Origin: an uncultured bacterium
GTDB lineage: Bacteria; Planctomycetota; Uabimicrobiia; Uabimicrobiales; JABWCH01
Length of the DNA stretch: 18,871 nt
NCBI GenBank assembly: GCA_938003875.1
Contig: CALKWO010000257.1
Span: 1-18,871, forward strand
Direction of reading: 5' to 3'
In this document: in pieces, positions 1 to 7,728 of the stretch
Position numbering within the stretch: the stretch's first letter is position 1
How the letters are laid out: every line of letters starts with the position of its first letter
The notes under the pieces: generated by a model
Database searches by the model: none
The model's input: only the letters and a program-made list of their open reading frames with translations
What the model was told of the DNA's origin: nothing
Program-made: the position numbers and the translations under genes

Positions 1-57
1 ATAAGATTACAGCTTACGCACGGGAAAGATTGCCTCCGAAGGAGGCTAATTTAAGAA

Positions 58-80
58 AAGGGCTGTATAAAACAGCCCTT
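58..80 (-). terminator. Intrinsic terminator of the kinase operon
   Basis: A perfect 9-bp inverted repeat (AAGGGCTGT at 58-66, ACAGCCCTT at 72-80) encloses a 5-nt loop. Read on the minus strand it lies just after the kinase stop codon (TAG, complement of 85-87) and is followed by a T-rich run (TTTTCTT), as expected of a Rho-independent terminator. A second short palindrome (GCCTCC, 3-nt loop, GGAGGC; 32-46) lies just beyond it but lacks a T-tract. Confidence 0.8.
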
Positions 81-84
81 GACT

Positions 85-3000
85 CTATCTTACTATATAG
101 TAAACCAATTCTCTTTGAAAAATTTTCTGGTCGTTACGATATCTTTCTAGCTTTACTTCGCCTATTCCTGCACTATAGTATTCTTTGGTAAAATTTCCTG
201 GGCTGATGTTGGAATAGATTTTAAGAACTATACAGACGTATTCCCTTTGGATTCCTTCTTTATCCATGATACGAATCGTTTCATTGACAGAGAGAATCTC
301 CACAGTCAAACTATCTCTTTGCCATGAAGTCCATGCCAGCGGTACAGGCATGATAAGAATCTTTCTTTTTCCTTCTTTGTAAAGATAGCTATTTTCTATA
401 TACCATTCTTCTGTTTGTCCTGTGTTATCAGTTACTGTAGCTCGATTCATACTGGAATTGCCAATTGTATAATGAATTATGCTTCCTGTATTGTGTACTC
501 TATACTCCCATCGGCTTCCAGAAGACAGCGGCTGAAAATTCTGTAAGGATAACCATGTGTTCACAACACTTTTGTCTTGCCAGTTATTTTTTTCAAGGTA
601 CTGGACCAAAAGCGGGACTGCCTGTGCTTTGTTTCCAAAGCGTAAATATAGGTAGCCTAGTTTTTTGATATAATCCAAAGAAGGTCTGGATTGAATCTCG
701 AAGTATTTTTTCAATGCATCGAAAAGCTGGGATTCTTCGTATGAGAAACTTCTTGTTAAAATAGCAATTTTTGCCTCATAAAGCTCCCGCTTGAGGGTGG
801 TTTCATGAGACAGGTCTAAAGCCCTGTTGATATTCTCTAAAGCTTTTCTATCCTGATTTTGCTGGTATAAAGCAAGTCCATAATAAGCAATCGCCTGGGG
901 ATTGGAAGAAAATGCCTTTTCAAAATATTTGACAGCATTTAGCCAGTTGCGGGTTTTATAGTATGCCAGTCCTAGATATTCTGCTGCTCTTTTAGTGCTT
1001 TCCGATGGCATCAGCTTTTCGCCATCTTTGCTGAAATATTCTTCCAGAGTTCTCTGGGCTTCATAGAACTGGTTGCTTCTATACTGTTGGATCCCCGCAT
1101 CCAGCATTTCTAAAAGTTTACTGCTAACCTTAGATACCTGTTCCTGAGTTGCATTCTTTTTTTCTTGAATGTATCTTTTGTAAACGGGAAAAACGACCTG
1201 CTTTTCTTCTTCGGTAAGAGGATCTAACTGAGATCTTCTAATCTTTATGCTGTTCTGCTTTGCTTCTGTAAAATCACCCTGGAGTATAGCTTCTTCTATA
1301 AATTTAGAGAGATAAATGATGTTGGCGTTTCTTTTTTCTTTTTTGTATTCATCATATAAAAGATCGAAATTTTGCTTCTCTTCCCCAGAAAGAGGATCGA
1401 GTTGTTGTTTGCGATTCAGGATCAAATTTTCTTTTGTATCCGAAAAATCTTTTTGGGAAAGACCTTCCTGCACAAGCTGGATAAGACTATCAAGATGGAG
1501 ATACCGCTTGCGTCCTTCTTCATAAGTATGGTAAAGGGCTTCTACCTGCGCCTTTTCTTCCTCTGTCATAGGGGTCAATCTCGTTTTTGCTTCCTGAATG
1601 CTTTTATCTTTTATATCGGAAAAATTTCTCAGACTAATGCTTTCCTGGACTACCTGGCAGAAAAGTTTTATATTTTCTTTCCTCTCTAATTCTTTTAGAA
1701 TAGGAAAGTCCATAGAAATTCCCAGGTTTTGCGATTTGTTCTTGCAGTTTATCAAAAGACCAAAAGCATTGTCGTATTCCTGTTTTTCCCAAGATTGCTG
1801 ACCCTGGATTCCTTCTTGGGAAATGTCCAGCAACTTTTGAAGCAAAGAAGACTTTTTAAAGCTGGCCGCCTTTTCAAAATCGGAGATCGCTTCCCGAAAT
1901 TTTCCTGCTGCCAAATTTTTTTTACCAGATTCTTCGGAAGCCTTGCTATATTTCAAATTTTTGTAAAGTCCTTCGATTTTTTCTATATCCACAACCAGAG
2001 AACTAAGGCTTTCCAGCAAAAGAGGAACCTGGACGATAAAACTATCGGAAAGATTTTCTGATTCTAAAGCATCTTTGAATGCTTTTTGCAAATTTTCATA
2101 GCTTTGTTTTTCGGGATATACAACAGGGATGATTTGATTTATCCACTTTATGGTAAAAAGTTCTTGCATTCTGTCCAGGGATTGCCTTGCTTCTTTGATT
2201 TTAAAGGCAGCTAAAAATTGCTGGAATTCTTTTTCCTGGTTTTTCTGCTCTTCCCATTGTACATACACAAAGTAACCACACAAAGCCAATAGAATGGTTG
2301 CAACAAGGCTGAAAGGCATAAAAATGCTTCTTTTTTTCTTTAACTCTATTTTTTCTTCTTTGACCTCTGGAGCTTCCAGCATTTCTATGGCTTGAATGAA
2401 CTCTTCTGCAGTACTGAATCGCCTCCCTCTTTCTTTTTCCAATGCCTTCAAAATCAAATCTTCCAAAGCCTGGGGAATATCCAAATCTGGTCTTATACTC
2501 CTGGGTGTTGGCGGTGGCTTTACTATATGTCCGAGAAGAACATCTCTGGTACTTCCCGTAAAAGGAAGCTGCTTGGTGATCATCTGATATAGAATGATTC
2601 CCATAGAATAGATATCCGTACGCATATCGACTTCTTCACCGCTGGCTTGTTCTGGCGACATATAAAGAGGAGTACCGATTGTGGCTTTCTGGGTTAACTT
2701 TTGGTCTTCTTTTGTTTCTGTAAGAATTTTAGCAATCCCGAAGTCCAAAACCAGAGCATGTTCTTTGCCTGCACGATCTTCAATGAGGATATTATCAGGC
2801 TTGAGATCCCTGTGGCCAATGCCTTTGTCATGGGCTGTTTTTAAGGCAAGGAGTATTTGTCTTGTTATGCTGAGTGCTCTTTGCTTTGCCAATGGCCCTT
2901 CTTTTTGAATAATATCGTTCAATGGCTTGCCAGGCGAAAAATCCATAGTAAGGTATTGAGAGCCATCCTGGGTTTCTCCAAAGTCTCTGATCTGCACGGC

Positions 3001-4221
3001 ATGCTCATGTGTGAATTCCATAGCCATCTCTACCTCGCGTATAAATCTCATACGGAAGCGATTGTCTTTGGAAAGATGTGCATGCATCAACTTCAGCGCA
3101 AAAACTTTTTTACTTGGCAAGAGAAGATGCTCTACCTTAAAGACAGCCCCCATGCCTCCTTTGCCTAAAAATTGAACAATTTTATATTTATTGTTGATTA
3201 CATCCCCTATTTTATAGCGAGTTCCCTCGATAGTAGTGACATCTTTTGTTTTTGCACCGCTTAGTGCTGGAGCTTTATCTGTTTTTTCCTGAGCCAGTGT
3301 TTTTGCTTTAGAAATACTGGCGGTGCTTGTCTGCGGCGTAATAACCTCAGGATCAATCACGGTAATATCCGTCTCTGGTGCTGATTCGATTCTGGTTTCG
3401 CTATTGGCATTTCCTGATAGGTTCATATCCACAACGGTTAACTCAGTTTCTGGTACCATTTGTATTTCAGGGTCAAACAAAGTAGGATTGGCAGAGCCTT
3501 GGGAATTCATGCTTACGGCTGTTATATTGCTGCTATTGTCATGATATGGGATATCTATAGTTTGAGCACTAGGAGAGACAGTAGTATGGCTCAAGGGAAT
3601 ATCCATTGTTTTCTGTGCATCTATAAATTCTTCTGGAGGAAAGGCAATGGTTTGTGCTGTTACTTCTTCGTTTTTTTGTAATGGGATATCCATTGTAAGG
3701 GCAGCGTTCGTCTCTTGGACTAAAGGATGCTCTTCTTTGGATATATCCATGGTGAGGCCTGCATTCCCCTCTTCTACAGGAATATCAAGAGCATGCTGGA
3801 CATCTTCTTGCAGATATTCTTCCAGGCTGAAAATATTTTGTACTTGTTCTTCCTTGAAATTTTCTTCTGGCAAGTATAGGGAATCTTTTTTGACAATCGG
3901 CTCTTCTTCCAATAGAGAGGATAAAGAAATGCTATTTTCTGCATTTTTGAAAATGTTTTGTTCTATATCTTCTTCATATTCTATTTGCATTGTAGATGCA
4001 TTTATATCTTTCTCTTCCTGAGCAGGTATACTATCAAGAGAAATAGTATAGGGGATACTTTTTTCTCCTTCAGGAGAATCACATACCATGTGGGGAGTGG
4101 ATACAAGAAGGTTGGGATCCAATTCCAGAGGAGGGATTTCTCTTTCTGCGTCGCCAGATCCCTCAAGACATTTTTTCGCTTCAGATAAATTATTTCTCTT
4201 ATCCCGAAAATTTTCAGCCAT
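85..4221 (-). CDS. Giant receptor-like Ser/Thr protein kinase with TPR and repeat ectodomain
   Basis: The kinase domain spans about residues 343-615. It has a glycine loop GKGGMGAV (354-360 region), ATP lysine K377 (FALKLM), catalytic HRDLKPDN with D472, DFG at D493, and GTPLYMSPEQ near 520. All catalytic residues are present and it is an RD-type Hanks kinase. Residues 1-335 look disordered and carry recurrent TMDIP/TIDIP-like motifs. KKKR followed by a hydrophobic stretch (about 630-654) gives one membrane span, which puts the N-terminal kinase inside and the long C-terminus outside. Residues 850-1025 hold three degenerate 58-residue tandem repeats. TPR-like helices follow (about 1075-1135), then a beta-rich C-terminal domain (about 1240-1378) starting near SRWEYRV. 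At 1378 aa it is much longer than a typical PknB. A GGA lies about 8 nt before the ATG. It is the second gene of an operon with gspE. The target and ligand are unknown. Confidence 0.95.
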   Translation of the reverse strand: MAENFRDKRNNLSEAKKCLEGSGDAEREIPPLELDPNLLVSTPHMVCDSPEGEKSIPYTISLDSIPAQEEKDINASTMQIEYEEDIEQNIFKNAENSISLSSLLEEEPIVKKDSLYLPEENFKEEQVQNIFSLEEYLQEDVQHALDIPVEEGNAGLTMDISKEEHPLVQETNAALTMDIPLQKNEEVTAQTIAFPPEEFIDAQKTMDIPLSHTTVSPSAQTIDIPYHDNSSNITAVSMNSQGSANPTLFDPEIQMVPETELTVVDMNLSGNANSETRIESAPETDITVIDPEVITPQTSTASISKAKTLAQEKTDKAPALSGAKTKDVTTIEGTRYKIGDVINNKYKIVQFLGKGGMGAVFKVEHLLLPSKKVFALKLMHAHLSKDNRFRMRFIREVEMAMEFTHEHAVQIRDFGETQDGSQYLTMDFSPGKPLNDIIQKEGPLAKQRALSITRQILLALKTAHDKGIGHRDLKPDNILIEDRAGKEHALVLDFGIAKILTETKEDQKLTQKATIGTPLYMSPEQASGEEVDMRTDIYSMGIILYQMITKQLPFTGSTRDVLLGHIVKPPPTPRSIRPDLDIPQALEDLILKALEKERGRRFSTAEEFIQAIEMLEAPEVKEEKIELKKKRSIFMPFSLVATILLALCGYFVYVQWEEQKNQEKEFQQFLAAFKIKEARQSLDRMQELFTIKWINQIIPVVYPEKQSYENLQKAFKDALESENLSDSFIVQVPLLLESLSSLVVDIEKIEGLYKNLKYSKASEESGKKNLAAGKFREAISDFEKAASFKKSSLLQKLLDISQEGIQGQQSWEKQEYDNAFGLLINCKNKSQNLGISMDFPILKELERKENIKLFCQVVQESISLRNFSDIKDKSIQEAKTRLTPMTEEEKAQVEALYHTYEEGRKRYLHLDSLIQLVQEGLSQKDFSDTKENLILNRKQQLDPLSGEEKQNFDLLYDEYKKEKRNANIIYLSKFIEEAILQGDFTEAKQNSIKIRRSQLDPLTEEEKQVVFPVYKRYIQEKKNATQEQVSKVSSKLLEMLDAGIQQYRSNQFYEAQRTLEEYFSKDGEKLMPSESTKRAAEYLGLAYYKTRNWLNAVKYFEKAFSSNPQAIAYYGLALYQQNQDRKALENINRALDLSHETTLKRELYEAKIAILTRSFSYEESQLFDALKKYFEIQSRPSLDYIKKLGYLYLRFGNKAQAVPLLVQYLEKNNWQDKSVVNTWLSLQNFQPLSSGSRWEYRVHNTGSIIHYTIGNSSMNRATVTDNTGQTEEWYIENSYLYKEGKRKILIMPVPLAWTSWQRDSLTVEILSVNETIRIMDKEGIQREYVCIVLKIYSNISPGNFTKEYYSAGIGEVKLERYRNDQKIFQRELVYYIVR

Positions 4222-4252
4222 ATTTTATCCAATTTCATTAAAAGAGTTATCT

Positions 4253-4277
4253 ATTCCCAGGGCTTGCCCCTGGGAAT
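4253..4277. repeat. Intergenic palindrome between gspE and kinase gene
   Basis: A perfect 10-bp inverted repeat (ATTCCCAGGG at 4253-4262, CCCTGGGAAT at 4268-4277) with a 5-nt loop lies in the 65-bp gap between the two minus-strand genes. No T-tract follows on the minus strand, so it is not a classic terminator. It could stabilise or attenuate the operon mRNA. Its core resembles the palindrome at 6014-6032 (both have CCAGGG...TTGCC...CTGG), which suggests a shared REP-like origin. Confidence 0.65.
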
Positions 4278-4286
4278 TCCATGATT

Positions 4287-5993
4287 CTAACCTTTCGCGT
4301 GAGTTACACGTAAAATTTCAGGAATACTGCAAAGGCCCGATAAAATTTTTTTTACTCCATCTTGCTGCAATGTTGTCATACCGCCTGAAACTTGAGCTTC
4401 TTCTCTGAGTTTCATCGTAGAAGCTCTGTTGAACGTCAGTTCTCTGAGAGGAGGTGACATTTCCATGAGTTCATAAATTCCCAAACGGCCCCTGTAACCA
4501 TTTTTTTTGCATTCATCACAGCCCACAGGTCCATAGATTCTTGCAGAACGAATTACATCTCGTGTCAAAGAAATACTCAAAAGTTCACTGTCCGTTGGAG
4601 TTACAATTTGTTTACATTTAGGGCAAAGCTTGCGGACTAAACGTTGAGCAAGAATTGCCTGTACTGCAGAAGAGGCAAGAAAAGGCTTTACTCCCATATC
4701 GATAAGACGTGTCAGCGCACCAGGAGCATCGTTGGTGTGTAAAGTAGAAAAAACAAGATGCCCTGTCAAAGCTGCCTGAATAGCGATTTCTGCGGTTTCC
4801 TGATCGCGGATTTCTCCCACAAGAACGACGTTGGGGGCCTGGCGCAGCATGGCCCTGAGAATGCTGGAAAAATTTAACCCAATATCATGTCTTACCTGGC
4901 ATTGATTGATCCCTGCAATGTTATACTCTACAGGGTTTTCTGCGGTAATGATCTTGACATCAGGACGATTCAGCTCACTAAGAGCAGCGTACAATGTTGT
5001 CGTTTTTCCGCTTCCCGTAGGCCCAGTTACAAGAAATATTCCATTCGGTTTTTTTATGATTCTTTGAAAACGGTCATAATCCGTTTCATCGAAGCCTAAA
5101 TCAGAAAGGCTTACCAGGGCTTTTTCCTTATCCAGAATACGCATGACGACGCTTTCCCCGTGGTAACAAGGCAAAGCAGAAACACGCAAATCGATATCTC
5201 TTCCCTGAAGTGTTATCTTGATACGCCCATCCTGTGGAACACGTCTTTCTGCAATATTCATATCAGACATGATTTTTATACGGCTTAGGATAGAACCTTG
5301 TAATCGTTTTGGTGGAGAATCTACTTCAAAGCATATACCATCTACTCTATACCGAACTCTCAGCTTGCTAGCCAATGGCTCTACATGAATATCGGATGCC
5401 CTGTTTTTCAGAGCTTCGCTGATAATCAATGTCACAAGGCGGATTACAGGTGCATCATCGTCTTCTTCCTCTTTGACTTCTTCTTCCTCTATGCCTTCAT
5501 CACCAGTGTAAATATCCGTTTCTGTCAATGCTGTATACATCTCTTCTAGTGCGTTTTGGTCTACCCCATAGTATCTGGCAATAGCAGCCGACATGGCATC
5601 GGGAGTCGTCAAAGCACATTCTACTTCGCATCCCAGAATGAACTTAAGTTCGTCCAAAGTTACTAAGTCTAATGGGTCTATCATAGCGACAATCAGCGAT
5701 TTGGCTGTTTTTTTTACTGGAAGGATATTGTGCTCTTCTGCAACACTTTTAGAAACTGTATCGATTACTTCTTTTGCAATTTCGCCCTTAGAAAGATCTA
5801 CATAAGGTATTCCAAATTGCCTGGCTAAAGCTTGAGTGATTTGAACCTGGGTAGCATATTGCAATTCAATTAAAGCTTCTCCTAGCTTACAGCCATTTTC
5901 TTGTTGATGCTGCAAAGCTGCCTGGAGCTGATTTTCATCTATAATCCCCAATGCTCGCAAAATACTTCCCAATTTTTTACGTGGTTGAGCCAT
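4287..5993 (-). CDS. gspE: GspE/PilB-family secretion or pilus assembly ATPase
   Basis: This is a cytoplasmic hexameric motor ATPase for a type II secretion or type IV pilus machine. Residues 1-135 form an MshEN domain with two tandem motifs of the LGxxLxxxGxIxxxxLxxALxxQ type, a fold that binds cyclic-di-GMP in MshE-like proteins. An acidic linker (about 165-178) follows. The ATPase core has Walker A GPTGSGKT (G324-T331, K330), the Walker B/Asp-box segment VLVGEIRDQETAEIA, and the His box STLHTNDA. A zinc-binding module has C457/C460 and C492/C495. The length of 568 aa is normal for the family and no key residue is missing. The start is supported by AAGGA 7 nt upstream of the ATG. It is the first gene of the minus-strand operon. 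No other pilus or secretion gene is in view, so T2SS versus T4P cannot be settled. Confidence 0.95.
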   Translation of the reverse strand: MAQPRKKLGSILRALGIIDENQLQAALQHQQENGCKLGEALIELQYATQVQITQALARQFGIPYVDLSKGEIAKEVIDTVSKSVAEEHNILPVKKTAKSLIVAMIDPLDLVTLDELKFILGCEVECALTTPDAMSAAIARYYGVDQNALEEMYTALTETDIYTGDEGIEEEEVKEEEDDDAPVIRLVTLIISEALKNRASDIHVEPLASKLRVRYRVDGICFEVDSPPKRLQGSILSRIKIMSDMNIAERRVPQDGRIKITLQGRDIDLRVSALPCYHGESVVMRILDKEKALVSLSDLGFDETDYDRFQRIIKKPNGIFLVTGPTGSGKTTTLYAALSELNRPDVKIITAENPVEYNIAGINQCQVRHDIGLNFSSILRAMLRQAPNVVLVGEIRDQETAEIAIQAALTGHLVFSTLHTNDAPGALTRLIDMGVKPFLASSAVQAILAQRLVRKLCPKCKQIVTPTDSELLSISLTRDVIRSARIYGPVGCDECKKNGYRGRLGIYELMEMSPPLRELTFNRASTMKLREEAQVSGGMTTLQQDGVKKILSGLCSIPEILRVTHAKG

Positions 5994-6150
5994 AGATATT
6001 CCTTGTTAAAATACCAGGGGCGTTGCCTCTGGCTATTATATTTCGCCCCTTTAGGGCTAAGATTGGCATATAGCTTAAAGTGCATTTAGCACGAAAACTA
6101 TATTTCCTATCCTTTTAAAATTAACTTCAAAAGCTACGGAATATAGGTAG
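5994..6150 (-). promoter_or_regulatory. Structured 5' leader of gspE with alternative pairings
   Basis: About 155 nt separate the predicted transcription start from the gspE ATG, which is long for a bacterial leader. The segment nearest the gene can fold in two ways. Local hairpins are 6014-6021 with 6025-6032 (one A-C mismatch in the minus transcript) and 6045-6048 with 6054-6057. Alternatively, 6016-6022 (AGGGGCG) pairs perfectly over 7 bp with 6044-6050 (CGCCCCT), which excludes both. Further upstream an ATATAG/CTATAT pair encloses a GTGC/GCAC stem (about 6069-6105). Pairing is seen in the sequence; any regulatory function is inference. A dispersed REP-like palindrome is the simpler explanation. 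Confidence 0.4.
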
Positions 6151-6157
6151 AAAAACA

Positions 6158-6186
6158 ATCTTATCTAAAAAAATGATATCTGTCAA
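6158..6186 (-). promoter_or_regulatory. Sigma-70-type promoter for the gspE-kinase operon
   Basis: On the minus strand a perfect -35 box TTGACA (complement of 6181-6186) is followed by a 17-bp spacer and a -10 box TAAGAT (complement of 6158-6163, four of six consensus bases). Transcription would start near 6151 and run into gspE. It is the best match found on this strand in the divergent intergenic region. Confidence 0.7.
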
Positions 6187-6466
6187 GCACAAACAAAAGC
6201 CGTAAAGCAAATCTATAGGTAAATTATAGATAAAATTTTCTTATTTTTCTTTTGGGACAAATGGCAAAGAAAAACTAAAAAATTTTATTGCAGTAAAAAA
6301 AAAGATTGCTAAAATAAAATTGTTCGTTTATTTTTTATTTGCTTTTTGGAAAACTTGTGGAGATAGTTTATTTGCTGCAAGTTTTGGTGTATTGTAATTG
6401 GAGAATCCGAAACTACGGTGTTTCTGGATTGAGGATTTATAACACTTAAATCTAACAGGTGAGAGA
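6187..6466. other. Remainder of the divergent intergenic region
   Basis: This very AT-rich stretch, with long A- and T-runs, lies between the gspE promoter and the plus-strand gene at 6467, and no plausible gene is present. It must contain the promoter of the 6467 gene. The best -10 candidate is TGTAAT at 6393-6398, but its only -35-like partner (TTGCTG, 6372-6377) is spaced at a poor 15 bp, so I do not call a promoter. Confidence 0.5.
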
Positions 6467-7648
6467 TTGAGTAAAAAAGATGATGTTGTAAAAAAAAGCG
6501 GGCAGACAAAAGAGCTACCAAAAAATACAGCTCCTGCCCCAAAAGAGCTGGAAGGCGATTTAGCTCCTGAACAGGAAGAGCTGGAAGACGATTTGGCTAC
6601 TGCATCCTCTGAATCCGAATCCAAACCCATAGAGGAAGAGGAGGAAGAAGGGGGAGTTCGCGCTCATCCAGAAGTTTCTTTCCGAGCACAGGAATTTTAT
6701 CGCGTGCTGGAACTGGCAGTGGCAGATGCCTTGCCTGAAGCCACAACAAATTATAAATCTTTAAAAATAAAAGGATTGGAAAAAGATATTCCTATATGGG
6801 ATACAGTAGAAAAGGAAATTTCTGCGCAAATATGTAGCTGGCCTGAATGGTTCGCCATTTTGAACCAGGGTCTTATCAAGCCTTCACGTAGTGCTGCTGC
6901 AGAAAAATCTCAGAGGACTTTTAGCCGATATAGCAATATCAAAAAAAGTACAGTAGAAGTTCCTTCTGAATTTAAAGGTTTTAATGAGAGATTCATTCGT
7001 TGTGCTGAAACAGTAACCCAATTTACCCTCGAAAACATTGGCAAAGCAGTTCTTTACAGTCTACAAAGATTTGAGAGCAATTCTCATTATGTAGAAGCTG
7101 CTCGATCTTTACAATCTGTTATCAATGTAGATCGCCTATCTCAAATGGATCAGGGGTTGCCAATCATAGATAGCTGGCAAATTACTCGTATCTCAGAAGA
7201 GTTGGTTCCTGAGATTCTGGAAAGAATTTCCGACGAGGTAGAAGAGTTAAAAAACATTCGCTTCCCCTATGATACGGAAAAGCCCTGTTTCTGGAATCTG
7301 GCATTGATTATTCGCATACAGGTACAACTTGTCAGAACCATTAGAGATAGAATATCCCGTCTTATTGCCGCAGCAGAAACTACATTCCAGCAATTCTTTG
7401 TTGGAGAAATTCTCAGAGGAGACATCTTGCCTCTGGTACGTAGTACGCTGAATGACAATAAGTTTCTTGCTAGTATCTCTGCTGAAGGCATGAGCGATGA
7501 TGCCTATATCAGTAGAAGAAACGCTTCCAGTTCCGATGATGAAGAAGTGGCAGAACAACCTATAGATATGGAAGAAGTTTCTTTTGAAGAAAATAGTAAG
7601 ACAGAAAATAGCGAAAAGACAAGCGATAAAGATTTAGAAGAATGGTAA
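6467..7648 (+). CDS. Helical protein with acidic ends, partner of the Hsp70-like giant
   Basis: I do not recognise this 393-aa protein. Residues 1-65 are low-complexity and acidic, including a duplicated ELEGDLA/ELEDDLA segment; the DNA copies at 6545-6565 and 6578-6598 differ at only two of 21 bases. The middle (about 68-345) is predominantly amphipathic helix and rich in Arg, Glu, Ile and Leu. The C-terminal 45 residues are acidic and Ser-rich, ending in EEW. No signal peptide or membrane segment is visible, so it is probably cytoplasmic. The start is a TTG, because no in-frame ATG occurs until about residue 225 and AGGTGA lies just upstream (6458-6463). It sits 80 bp before the 1315-aa gene on the same strand with no clear terminator between. 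A functional pair, perhaps adaptor plus ATPase, is inferred. Confidence 0.85.
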   Translation: MSKKDDVVKKSGQTKELPKNTAPAPKELEGDLAPEQEELEDDLATASSESESKPIEEEEEEGGVRAHPEVSFRAQEFYRVLELAVADALPEATTNYKSLKIKGLEKDIPIWDTVEKEISAQICSWPEWFAILNQGLIKPSRSAAAEKSQRTFSRYSNIKKSTVEVPSEFKGFNERFIRCAETVTQFTLENIGKAVLYSLQRFESNSHYVEAARSLQSVINVDRLSQMDQGLPIIDSWQITRISEELVPEILERISDEVEELKNIRFPYDTEKPCFWNLALIIRIQVQLVRTIRDRISRLIAAAETTFQQFFVGEILRGDILPLVRSTLNDNKFLASISAEGMSDDAYISRRNASSSDDEEVAEQPIDMEEVSFEENSKTENSEKTSDKDLEEW

Positions 7649-7728
7649 TTGCAGTTTTTTTATAAATAGAGTTCCGTCTTTGGTAAGACATTACCCTAAC
7701 TGGTTATACCTTTTTAAAGAGGAAATTT

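Noticed and set aside
32..46. Second terminator at the left edge
   Set aside because: It has a good 6-bp stem but no T-tract on either strand close enough, and the operon already ends at 58-80.
5994..6150. Cyclic-di-GMP riboswitch before an MshEN-domain ATPase
   Set aside because: The context is attractive, but I could not find the conserved GEMM core or tetraloop/receptor elements.
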